Source of the DNA: Amoebophrya sp. A120
Lineage: Eukaryota; Sar; Dinophyceae; Syndiniales; Amoebophryaceae
Length of the DNA: 64,000 bases
Direction: 5' to 3'
Assembly (NCBI GenBank): GCA_905178155.1
Contig: CAJINV010000004.1
Location: forward strand, 3,803,519 to 3,867,518
The position numbers were made by a program, and so were the translations under genes. Shown in pieces: positions 43,626 through 55,700 of this stretch (position 1 is the stretch's first letter; every line of letters begins with the position of its first letter). The notes beneath the pieces were generated by a model, which saw nothing but the letters and a program-made list of their open reading frames with translations, had not been told where the DNA came from and searched no databases.

Positions 43626-44925
43626 ATGAGTGCTGCTGCCCCTGCCGCTAAAGCGGGATCTGAACGGGGTCGCGGCGGTTTGCGTGGCGGCACCTGGGCT
43701 ACTGCGCGGTCTACCAAGTCGTTTTTCTATCCGTCCGCATTGAAGAAGGAGAAGGAGAGCCTCTTGCACTCCATCTTCCACCCAGGGGGAAGTACCAGCT
43801 CGGGCCGGGACTCCCGGTCGTCCAATCGGTCTTCCAGCTCGTTCCGCACGCAGCGGTCCACCTCTATTGAAAGGGAAAACCCCCCTCCCCATATCAGAAC
43901 GGAAATTTGTGATGCTGATTTGTAGTTACATACAAATCGTCTTTGTCTTGCCTATCGGGTAAAAATAGGAGCCATTTGGAGGATCATTCCAAAGCCAGTC
44001 TGTCATGCGCTTTCGACTACTGCAAACCTGTTTGCCATGCGTAACTGCTACCATCCTTCTGCATACCCAAACAGGCTCAGCAAATGCCGCCAAGCACTTT
44101 CTGCAAGAGAAATCTGATTTGTGTACGCAAATCCAGCAGCAGAAACTTCGTTTTGATATGAGGCGGTTGGATTTTTCCGCACAATAACCTCCAGTGCATA
44201 CCTGGAGGACCCGTCCGCCCTCCGCGGCCCGGTGGGCAGCACCAGCTCCTCCGGGAGGTCCTCTCGGGGCTCCTGGTTCAATAAATTTACCCGGTCCAAA
44301 AGCCTGACCTCCTCCCGTTCCTCGCGCAACAGCTTCGGGGACTTCTCCTTTGGCGGCAACGTATGAACTGCAAATATGTCTGCGTCTGGAAGAATGCAAA
44401 ACTTGTACTTGTCATGCACATTTTGCATGACCCATGCTGTCTGTGATGCATGCCCTAGCATTACAGACTCTTTGGCGGCTTTCTGATGCGTATACTGCAT
44501 GACTCTGCGTAGCACAAAGTCGGCTTCTCTTGCTGGTCATGCAACACATACTTTTTTAGAATCCGAAAACAGCATTAGATAGAAGTTGCATCCTTCCAGA
44601 CCCAGACATCTTTGCATTTGATACAGCGTGTCCAAGAACGAGGGTGGAGCACCAGGAGGTGCCTTCATTATGGTGTTCTCAACTGTTACATTCTCAAGTG
44701 TTACATGAACTTGTGATGCAAGAACTGGAAAAGTGCAAGGGGGAAGGTTGCACCTGTAGCATTACAAATTCCGCACAGATTTAGATGCGGTTTAGGTCTT
44801 CGCAAATTTGTCATGCGGAGCAGCTTGGTCGTGAGGATGATGATGGTGCTTTTGCATGACAAATCCGTGTAACAGTTGAGAATGTAGCAATTGAGAATCC
44901 CATATTCATCCCGCCGCCTCTGTAA
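43626..44925 (+). CDS. Small Ser/Arg-rich protein
   Basis: ATG 43626; exons 43626-43864, 44192-44361, 44629-44668 and 44910-44925 sum to 465 nt (154 aa plus TAA 44923-44925), in frame throughout. All three introns are introners, of families C, A and F. The protein is Ser/Arg/Gly-rich (GRSSRGSWFNKFTRSKSLTS), probably disordered, with many RS-type dipeptides. The frame is open a little upstream of the ATG, so a longer N-terminus is possible. No family recognised; function unknown. Confidence 0.65.
43865..44186. mobile_element. Introner, family C
   Basis: TSD ACCTC (43860-43864 / 44187-44191). Excision joins QRSTS to SAYLEDPSALR in frame. Confidence 0.94.
44362..44623. mobile_element. Introner, family A
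   Basis: TSD CAACG/CAGCG (4 of 5). Excision joins FGGN to VSKNEGGAP in frame. Confidence 0.92.
44669..44904. mobile_element. Introner, family F
   Basis: TSD TTCAT (44664-44668 / 44905-44909). TIR TTCTCAACTGTTACATTCTC with the complement GAGAATGTAGCAATTGAGAA. Excision joins GGAFI to PPPL and the stop. Confidence 0.93.
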
Positions 44926-45060
44926 AAAGGAGCTCCTTCCCCCGCGGGGGAAGATAGAAAGGGACGACCGCAGTCGTAGTCGACGTTTCACATCATCAAC
45001 TATGGGTTGAATTATAGCGAAGTACAGAAAACAGACCGGATTTTTTTCAAGAAGAGCTTC

Positions 45061-45738
45061 GCTACATTATATTATAGAACGCTTTATAGAATAGGGAATA
45101 GGGAGAGATAGGGAGAGTAGGGAGATAGGGAGAGTCCCCCTAAAAGGGGGCAGCAAAAACAAAACCAAACTGATCGCAAACAGCATGGCACGGCCACGAC
45201 AACATCTTTCGAAATCTGGGGTGGAAATGCTTCCGAGTACCCCCCTCCTCGGCGGCTCCTCCCGGGGTCGGGGAGGCGCGGAACCTTCCCTGAGGGGATT
45301 TATCCTCTTGCGGGCCCGTAAGGCTCAGGTCTTGCTCCTCAGCTGGCGAAGGCGGAAAGGTAAAGTGGCCATTTCAAATTTCCTTCGATGAGGGAAAGTT
45401 GAAGTGGCCATTTCAAATTTTCCTCGATGGGGAAAGTTGAAATGGGCAACTCGATTTTCCTTCGATGAGGGAAAGTTGAAGTGGCCACTTCAAATTTCCT
45501 TCGATGATTCAACGGGCGCGCGGTGCTCGTTCGCCTTCGAATCGATGCAACGCGCGCGCGTGCATGAATGCGCGCGCGAAATTTTTTTTGGTTCTACGGC
45601 TTACCAAAACGGAGCATACCATCGCGATTCAAGGGGAATTAGGTTTACCACGGCTCTCCCTATTGACCTATTCTCCCTATTCCGCTCTCCCTATTCCCTC
45701 GATTCACAACAGTCATATATATTATAACGAGGAAAACG
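45061..45738. repeat. Inverted-repeat element with AGGGAGA/TCTCCCT arms
   Basis: The left arm (45061-45135) carries TTATAGAATAGGGAATAGGG and iterated AGGGAGAT; the right arm (about 45650-45738) carries CTCTCCCTATTCCCTCGATT and TATATATTATAACG, its approximate complement. Between them lie a tandem array and a short Gly/Arg-rich frame. Likely a non-autonomous DNA element. Confidence 0.72.
45355..45512. repeat. Tandem repeat of about 42 bp, four copies
   Basis: Unit contains AAGTTGAAGTGGCC followed by ATTTCAAATTTCCTTCGATG. Copies differ by small substitutions (CTTCGATGA / CTCGATGGG). Confidence 0.88.
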
Positions 45739-46433
45739 AACCTGTACATAAGACCTCCACGCAAGGTGCTGGACTACATCAAAGCTACTACGATCACCAG
45801 CAGTCCATCCACGGTATTACAGGCCCAATTTCACGAAATTGGAAGACATAGAACACATCAATCGACGGATTTCTACGGCCTACCACCGAACCCGCAACAA
45901 GAAGCTGTGAATGAAACGACCAACAGCGGCGAAGGTGGAGTGATTGAAAATCGCAGTAGACCCAAACGGGCTCCTGCGGCAAAAAAATCTTTTCTGATGT
46001 ATTAAAAAGCTCGAACAAGAGCGAAGCCGAAGCCGAAACATCTTCGACTGTTGTAGAAAAAAGCGAGCACAACTTTTTCGAGGAACAATTTTCATCATCA
46101 ACATCCGGTCTTTTTTGATACAGACGACAAGTTTTAGTACGCCACGTTGGAGTTCGTCCGGACTTCTACAACTACACACGACATCTACTACTACACCAGC
46201 ATCAGCAACGCTGCGAGGACAAAATTTTTGTTGAATAGTTGTACCGATGAACTAGAAGAGGGGGAGCCAGGGGACACTTCCAGCAGCCAGTGGTATATTA
46301 AACACCACCACCTGGTCGTGCCACGGCCAGTTCCACGTACGGCGAACTTTTGAATACGGCACATCGTCTCCGATTCTTTTCCCCACCTCCGCTCCTGTAC
46401 GTTTCTCTAGAGTAAGGCTAAGGCTGCACAACA

Positions 46434-46695
46434 TATCAAATGCAAAAATGTCTGGGTCTGGAAGATTCTGGGATTTGTGATGCATATTTTGTATGAGGTA
46501 TGATGCATGTAATGCATGATCTAGCATCACAGATTTTTAGAGGGCTTTCTGATGCCCATCCTGCATGAGAAATGCCCTCTCCGCGTAACACAACCTGGGC
46601 TCCTATTGCTGGTCACGCAATCCAGATTTTTTGGGATTCCAAAGACAGCATGACAAGTTGCAATCTTCCAGACCCAGACATTTTTACATTTCATA
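46434..46695. mobile_element. Introner, family A, in the 5' leader of the LRR gene
   Basis: TSD CAACA (46429-46433 / 46696-46700). It lies 17 bp upstream of the proposed start ATG 46713, so it would be an untranslated-leader intron. Confidence 0.93.
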
Positions 46696-46712
46696 CAACA
46701 AGGTGCAGCACT

Positions 46713-49700
46713 ATGTCGGTCTCTGGCGCCTCCATGACCGACCACCACGATGGTGTGGGGTATCAAATGCAAAAATGTCTGGGTCTGGAAGATTTCGAGA
46801 TTTGTCATGCTAGTCTAGCATGACTCTGCACTCTGTATTGCGTGGCCACCAAGAGGTCCTCTTGCCTGTCATGTAAAAGCGCAGTTTGTCATGCGAAATA
46901 CGCAGCACAGAAACACGAAAAAACTTGTCATGCTTACCGGCGCATTACAGAGCACTTTATTGTTCACGGACTTGCGTCACAAGTTTCCAGACCCAGACAT
47001 TTTTACAGTTGATATGGGGGGCGGTTTAACGACGATCGTCGAGCTCGACTTCGCGATCCTCTCCGCGCTACTTGGTCCGGAGTGGCGCGAACAGCGGTTG
47101 CAGCACTTGGATTTCAGTGATCCGGCGTTCGCCCTGGAAACGCTGAAGATCAAGGAGCACGAGGAGGACAAGGCGTTTGCGCCCTTGCTGCGGTCCAAGG
47201 TGATTTCGATCGACCTCACGAAGAACAAGCTCACATCCCTGTTGCAGCTCCGCGGGGAATATCAAATGCAAAAATGTCTGGGTCTGGAAGATTGCGAGAC
47301 TTGTCATGCTGATCTGGCATGGCCCTTAAATCTGTATTGCGTGGCCACAAACAGCCTCTCTCGCCTGTCATGCAAAAACACAGTTTCTCATGCGGAAGAC
47401 GCAGCACAGAAGCACCAAAAAACTTGTCATGCTTGGCGGCGCATTACAGTGCATTTGCTATTGACTGTCTTGCATCACAAGTTTCCAGACCCAGACATTT
47501 TTGCATTTGATAGGGAAGATTTCCCGTCCTTGAAAATTTTCCGCTGCAAGTCGAACGAACTGCTCTCGGAGAACGTCCTACTCGCCCTGCCCCGGCTAAA
47601 GGAGCTGTATCTCGGGCGGAACCAACTGACATCCATCCCGGCGCTGGCCGGGCTGCCCAGTTTGGAGATCTTGATTCTGAATCACAACCGCATCCAAACC
47701 GAACTGTTCGGGAAGGATTTGGCCAAGGGCGGGAAGGAGTTGCGGAAAATCGATCTTCGGGGGAACCTATGCATTGCAAAAGTATCGTACTCGTACTGAT
47801 TGCGTTTATGCATTACAAATCTCTTTATCAAGGCAAATCCGCATTACAAATTCAATTTGTAATGCTAAGAGAATTTGTAATGCAATTTATACTAGTACGA
47901 TAGGATACAGATACTTTTGCACAGGATAGAACCAGATCGCCAACAACCCGAACAACTTTCTAAAGTCTCTGATCCGGTTAGCGTCTTTATCGAACCTGAA
48001 CATGTTCAAAATTGCGGAGAACCCATTCTGCGGCCTGTTCCCCGAGTACCAAGCGGTGCTGTATGGGTTTCTCTGCTCCGCGGGCATCAATTTGCGGCAG
48101 CTGGACCGCATTCAGGTCGCGGGAGAGAAGGACACGCACATGTTGGAGGTGTACGAGCAACTGGTTACCACGGTCTACATATTAAAAGGAAATATTAAAG
48201 TCCCCCCTCTCCATATAAAAACGAAACTTCTGATGGATTTGCGTACACAAATCAGATTTGTCTTGCAGTAGAGGACTGCAGGCATGCACTAAGCCTGAGG
48301 AGCGGCGAGGTTTTGACATTGGCGCCCAGCATGGCAAACGTTTACGCTGTTGTAGGACCAACAGCGTCACAAATCGCCCGCATAGTGCTATCTAATGCAG
48401 CGGAGCCATTGCCTCGGCCTTCTACTTCTTGCAAGACAGCCACGATGGCCACAAATCAGCATTGCAAATTTTCAGAGCCGTGTCATTGCGATATGGGGCG
48501 GGGGGATTTTCCCTCACGATACTACATCGAAGACAGCGCGTATGGAGAGAAAAAAGTTTGTCACAGTCACTAACTTGCAGGTTTTGCATTACAACTTTTC
48601 TCAGCATCACAACTTCTCCTTGTATTGCAGAAACACTAGGGAAATCCCTTATGAAGTGTGGCTGTGATGCATTTTGACGCATGACAGACAATTTTGTATT
48701 GCAAAAATGCCCATGAGTGATCGTGACGAACTTTTTTCTTTTGATAGCGCGACCATGAAGGAGTATTTGTTTGACGCGAAGCTGATATCCCCGAACTCCG
48801 GAAAATATCCTGTGCAAAAGTATCGTACTCGTATTGCAATCATGCATTACAAATTTTTTTCTCAAGGTAAATCCGCATTACAAATTTTATTTCTCATGCT
48901 GAGGAAATTTGTATATGCATTTATACGAATACGAAACTTTTGCAGTTCATAGAAAAGTCACTTTTGACACGGACCTTCCGAACTATCACGGTGTAGCAGG
49001 AGGGGGTGGTCTACTTCAAGACCCCCAACATGGCGTTCTCAACGAGGAGGTCCACGTCATGGCTGGGGATTTGTTACTGCTCGATGGCAAGCTCGCGGGC
49101 TCTATGCTGTGCAAAAGTATCGTACTCGTATAAATGTAGGTCTTGCATTACAAATTTCTTTGTCAAGGCAAATCAGCATCTTCATGCTGACAAAATTTGT
49201 AATGCATTTATACGAGTGCGATACTTTTGCAGTTCATAGGCTACAAACTGGAGACCTTCCTTCTCGCGAACCCGGCGAACGCGTTCCAGTACCCCTTGCC
49301 GGTGCGGTATCGCAAGGAAAAAACTGTGTATAGTGTAAATCTTCGATGCAGAAAATGCAAAACGCTTACACTTGTCATGCTGGAAGTGCGTCACAGGCTA
49401 CTACCATACGTGTTTCCACGTACTAGCTGCGCATGACAGGTTTTCCCTGTAATGCAAAACGAATTTGTGATGCTGCTCTTCCTACAAAGTTACACTTATA
49501 CAGTTTTTTTCTTGGATGTGCGGTTTCTGCAGCTCTCCCACCTGTCCACGCTTTTCGACGAGAGGTTGGACGCGAACATGCAGGGCAACAAAGTCAACAA
49601 ATTATTTGCGTCCTCCCGAAGTTCCCATAAACCTCGGCTTCGCGAGTCCAACGGGCAGCCGGACGAGGCCCCGAAATTGCCAATGTTGTCGCAATTGATA

Positions 49701-52700
49701 GCCTACTACGAAGACGTTTTGTCAGATCCCTCGACGCTGATGCAGCAGTTGGAGCTCGTCTTCCGCTTGGCTTCGAAGATTTGCGTGGCCTCCCAGGAGG
49801 AGTTTCCGGAGATTTTCGGGCGGGAGCGCATGACGGCGGTGCAGTACGCGCGGTGGATGCGGGGATTGTCGGCGCAGGAACAGCAGGAGATCCAGCAGAA
49901 CGACGAGAACGAGTGCCAACACTTTTGCCAGGTGTTGCGAATGGTGCACGAGAGGTACGCGGGCTTTGTGTCGACCATTGCCCCCCTCTTGTTCAGAACC
50001 CTGTCGAAGCTGGCGGTGGTAAACGGCACCGGGACGGGCGGGCTGGGGACGCACTGTCTTTTCTGCTTGTCCGAGTTGGGGAAGGCGCATGAACAGGAGG
50101 TCCTGGACTTGGTTGAGGAGATGCTGATTCCGGAATTACAAATGATCTCCACCTGGCAAGACGGGCTGAACGACCGCAACGGGGTGAGTTTGGCGGAGAC
50201 CATTGTTTCCGGTCTCGTCTTATCCTATGTAAAAACGTCCCCACCCCATAGTCAAGATCGAGAATCGGCTAGACAAATCCACAAGCCTTGGCTGTTTTGC
50301 ATGACAAACTTGGACTCGTAGTGTAGTGCTATTTGAGGTAGTTAAGCAGCATCACAGATCTAGTACATCATGCTGATTGGAGCATGACAAATTCCACAAC
50401 ACGCCTAGAAAAAGTTTTTCATGGGGCTCCGCAGGAGAAACATTCTCAGCATGCAGATTTGCATTACATGGGTTGGGGACGTTTTTAAATGCGACGCGTC
50501 TTTTTCGCACCGACGGAGCCGTATTTCCGTATGGCTTTCTCAACTGTTACATTCTCAGCTGTTACATGAATTTGTAATGCAAGAATGGCAACAGGAGTCA
50601 AAGGGGCCAGCTTGCTGCTTTCGCATCACAGATTTGGCACAGATGTAGAAACTGTTGAGTCCTTCGGAAATTTGTCATGCGAAGCAGCTTGATTATCTGT
50701 TGGCTTAAGCTAGTTTTGCATGACAAATCGTGTAACAGTTGAGAATGTAACGTTTGAGAACGCCATACTCCGCCCCAGTTTGCTGCTCGGCTACCACCAC
50801 GACGCGGCGTATTTTTGTAAGAAGATGCCCAATGTGGTGCGAAAACTCTGCGAGTTTTACCGTGCGGACCGGGCGAACACCGTGGAGCTGGCCCACTGTG
50901 CGGTCATGAGCCCGCCGTACGCGAATTTGATGAAGCACTGCGTGGCCAGTCGCGACAACGCGACGCTGTCCGTTGCACGCGACACGATTCCCGAAATGGT
51001 GATGTGGCTTTTCACCGAGCAGCACTTGATCGTCGACGAGCCGGACAAGAAAAAATCGAAGCGCTTCAAGGATTTTGTAAAAGTCGCAATTTCCATGATC
51101 ACCTTCGCCCGGGAGGATTCGGTGCGGGTTTTATTACCCTGTTTGGAAATCTGGGCGAGCCAGATCCAGCAGCTCGCGCGCACGGGGCCGCTGAACGACA
51201 TGGCGCCGGGGATGTGCGCCACGATGGCGCTGTTGATTGACGCAGTCACCTGCATGATGGCCAACAGCAACGAGGCGCTGAGCATCATTGTGAACCAAGC
51301 AAATACGGAGAAGGGGATCGTGGAGAAGCATCTACCCTTCCTCTGCGACATTATCAACGAGCAAATTGCCGAACCCCTACTCCTCTCCGCCTCTCTGCGC
51401 TGCTTCTGCTTGGTGCTGACCCATTCCCAAAAGTGCCGGGACGCCTGGATTGAGCTGGTAGTGCGGCCGACCGGGGAAAAGCCCGCGGGGGTTTTGGAGC
51501 TGGTGTTGCCCTACATGGGCGGGAAAAAGTACAAGGCGATCTACGAACGGTGCGCGCTGCTACTGGACGCGCCGGAGGAGGGCAAGCAGCAGGTGGTGAT
51601 CACGCCGCCCCTGGCCATGTGCTACAACCTATCGGAAGAAAAAACTGTCTCAGTCTCAACTTGTCATGCGCAAGAACTTCCTTGAGACAGTTTTTTGTCA
51701 TGCTCGACATGCAAGAAAGTCGTCCTTCGTATGCGTTTTCCCTTGTGTCTGACGCATCACAGATTCTTTTCCGTGTCATGCTGAGCAGATTTGTATTGCG
51801 GAGTCCTCTACGTCTACTGCAATGGTTTGAGACTTCTGAGACAGTTTTTTCTTGCGATACAACCTGTACGTCCACGAGTGTTTGATCGCATTGGTGGACT
51901 TATCAAATGCAAATATCCCAGGACGTCTGGAAGATTCCGAGATTTGTGATGCAGTTCATCCAAGCTCCACCAAGTCTGGAATGCAGGGTCCTCTAGCATC
52001 ACAGGATCTGCAGTCCCTTGGTGATGCCTGTTCTGCATGGCAAATGCCCTGCTCTCAGCAGGGCCAGAAATGGGCACCTTTTATTGCAAGTCACGCAACA
52101 CAGATTTTTGCACGATCCGCAACATGCATCACAAGTTCGCATCCTTCCCGACCCAGACATATTTGCAATGCATAGGACTTTGTGAAGGTTTTTACCTCGC
52201 TCGCAAACACGGACAGCTTCTGCGACAAAATGTCCGAACAACTCAATCAGAGGGGGCGGGAGAAGGTATTCGCGATTTGAATTTGCATAATAATTTTTGG
52301 TAAGGGTCGTGACTCAGGCGCTTGAGAGAGACCTCGACCTTATTACTTTTGATAAGAAGCTCAAGCTAAAAAACTTTTTTGCCCGAATCCTAGTATTTAG
52401 CACAGCTATTCTGGGGAGGGTGGTTTCCGCTTGCCCATGACTGCAATAGCGCGGATAGCATAACTGGAAATGCACCCGGCCGAACTCTCGAGAGGGGTAC
52501 TCACGCTCTGGACTTCGGTCCCTCCAAGTTCTGGGGTCTCGGCCCTAGGTGCGCGCCGGAACGGGGTTGCTGGGACTCTGACCTCTCCCAATAGGGTCCT
52601 TCGAGCCTCAGAGAGTGTCCGGCAGGACCACAGTGGTCCGCTCGCTGGCAATACAGAGAGACGTCTCTGGCTGGGGGACACAGGTTCGAATCCTGTAACG

Positions 52701-55700
52701 CGCTACTTTTGCGACGTATAGCAAGATCAACATTTTTCCACTGAACACAACTCGCATAACTACACAAAACAATACAACAACCAACAGATCCTTTTCTCCC
52801 TCCTCTCCGTCCCCGACGAGACTGTCCAGGAGGCGGCGATGAGCTGCATCCGGTGTGTCTCTATCCTGTGCAAAAGTATCGTACTCGTATTGCAGTCATG
52901 CATTGCAAATCTCTTTCGATTAAGGTAAATCAGGAGCATTACAAACTTTATTTCTCATGCTGAGGAAATTTGTAATGCATTTATACGAGTGCGATACTTT
53001 TGCAAATCATAGTCTCCCTCGATGAGCTAGAGGCGGATGAGATCGAGTTTCTGGTAAACATGCTCGACGTTTCGAAGCAGAGGATCCAGGGCGGCCTGCT
53101 CTCCGCGGTTTTGAACCAGCTGCGCGAGCTCTGCGTCACCGAGGGGAGCATCGCCAGCAAGGTGTTCCGGTCCAAGTTCGTGGAGACGACCAGTAATCAC
53201 GTGTTTGAGATTCTCCTGAAGAACCTGCAGATCGTGACCTACAGCAAAGCGGACGCGGACGCGAAGGCCAAACTGTCCTTCGGCTGTCTCCACTACTTGC
53301 TGATCATCAGCAAGTCTATGAATTTGCGCGCGCACCTCCGGTCCAAGGAGCTGTGCATCGGGCAGATGCCCGCAATTTTGAAGCTGGAGGAAGCGTATCA
53401 ACTGCAAATATGTCTGTGTCTGGAAGAATGCAAGATTTGTCATGCATATTTTGCATGATCCATAATGCCTGTAGTGCATGGCCTAGCATCACAGATTTTT
53501 AGAGCCCTTCCTCATGCCTATTCCGCATGACAAACGCCAACATCTCCGCGGAGCACAAAATCTACTCCTCTTATTGGTCACGCAATACAAATTTTTTTCG
53601 AATCCAGAGACAGCATCACAAGTTAGAATCTTCAAGACCCAGACACATTTGCATTTGAGAAAGCGGTGTCCGATGTGATGGAGCAGGACGTGTTTGTGGA
53701 GCGCACCTGGTCTATGACAGTGCACAACTCCCCCTCCCCCTCATTTGTCATGCAAAATTCCCAGTCCACCCTTCGCCTCTTGGCACTGTTTGCATGACAA
53801 GTTCTGGCAGCCCAAATGGCACTTCCGTTGCAAACTTTGTCATGCAAAACCGGCACTCTCGCTGATGTTTGCGCTGCCGTTCATGCTATACAAATGAGGG
53901 GGAGGGGGCGTTGTGCGCTGTTACATGGTCCGGAAGGAACCTCGAAGCGTTGTTGTCCTGCCTCACCGGCCCGCAGAAGCTGTCCGTCCGCGGGCCGCAG
54001 TCGTTCCGGGTCTTCATGCGCATCGCGGACGTGTTGCAGGGCCGCCCGGACAGTCTGGAGCCGTTGTCGGAGCTGAAGCACGACGCGGTGGATGGGAAGC
54101 TGTATGTGGATGTTTTGGCGGAGCGAGAGCGGGAAATGTTTGATCAGGGCATGATATGGATTGCAAATATGTCTGGGTCTGGAAGACTGTAAACTTGTCA
54201 TGCAGGTTTTCCATGACCCGTGAGGTCTGGAATGCGGAACCTAGCATGACAGACTCTGTGAGGTCTCTGTAATGCCTATCATGCTGCATGAGAAACTCTC
54301 TCCCAACTTGGTCGAAAGTGGGCAGCTTTTGGCACTCATGCAACACAGATTTTTGCATGATTCGGATTTTGCATGACAAGCTGCATCCATCCAGACCCAC
54401 CAGACATATTTACATTTCATACATGATCGAGAAGGAAATGCGGATGCTGGACGATTTATCCACAGTAAATTTCCCGTACACGTACAAATGCAGTCTCTGC
54501 ATGAGAAAACTTGCCTTCAATCCTAGTCTAGCATGACAAGTTGGACACTGCAAGTTAGCGAAATTTGTCATGTATTTTGTACATGTACGGGAGATTTACA
54601 TTGCATACGATCAGGAATGGGAGGACCGCGTTTCGCAGCACCAGTCCTTTGCGACCTTTCACGGCCTGTATCAGAGTTGTGCAGAATTCCCCCTCCCACT
54701 GATTTGAATGGCATGAGCAGCAACAAGAGCAACGTGACAGGCATGTGGCTTCCGCATGACAAATTTGCACACGGATTGTAGTACTGTTTGACGCTCCAAA
54801 ATTTGGCATGCAAACTGTGCCTAGAAGTAAAATGTGAGTTTGGTATTTTGCATTACAAATGAGAGGAAGGGGAGTTGTGCAGTGGAATAGCCTGGACGTG
54901 ATGCTGACGTATTTGGAGACGCAGCTGGGCACCGTATCAAATGTAAAAATGTCTGGGTCTGGAAGATTGCCAGGTTTGTCATGCACATTTTGCATGACTC
55001 CTGATGTCTGTGATGCATGCCCTAGCATCACAGATTTTGGGAGGGCTTCCAGATGCCTATACCGCATGAGAAATGCTCTTTCCGTGTAGCAAAACTTGGA
55101 CTCTCTTCGCTGCTGATGCAATACAGATTTTTTTAGAATCCAAAATCAGCATGACAAGTTGGATTCTTCCAGACCCAGACATTTTTACAATCCATACACC
55201 GCGGACGAGGACATTTTGTCGGTGCCGTTAGGAAAATTGGTGAACGACTTCGGTTCGAAACTCGCGACGGAAACGGAGGAACTCGCGACGCAGCGAAAGC
55301 AAAAGGAGACGGCGGAGGAGATCCACTTCGAGGTGGAGTACCCCGATCCGGACGACGCGAACTGCAAAAACACGACGGACCACTTCCTGCAGGCGTTCCT
55401 CGAGACGGTGTCGACTGATTTCTCCCGGGACGAGTACCTGGTGACGCACCAAACGTATTTCTCCGAGGGTCAGGACCGGTTGGAAACGCTGTTAACGCGA
55501 TCGCCGGTCTACATATCCTATGTAGAAACGTCCCCACCCCATAGTCAAGATGGAGAATCGGCTAGACAAATCCACAAGTTTTGGCTGTTTTGCATGACAA
55601 ATTTGGACTCGTAGCGTAGTGCTGTTAGAGCTAGCCCCCGAGCATCACAGATCTAGTATATCATGCTGATTGGAGCATGACAAATCCCAAAACACGACTC

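Larger units (their letters stand above)
44926..46433. other. Gene-poor stretch holding an inverted-repeat element
   Basis: No supported gene. It contains the 45061-45738 inverted-repeat element and its internal tandem array, listed separately. The remainder to 46433 has only weak frames. Confidence 0.5.
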
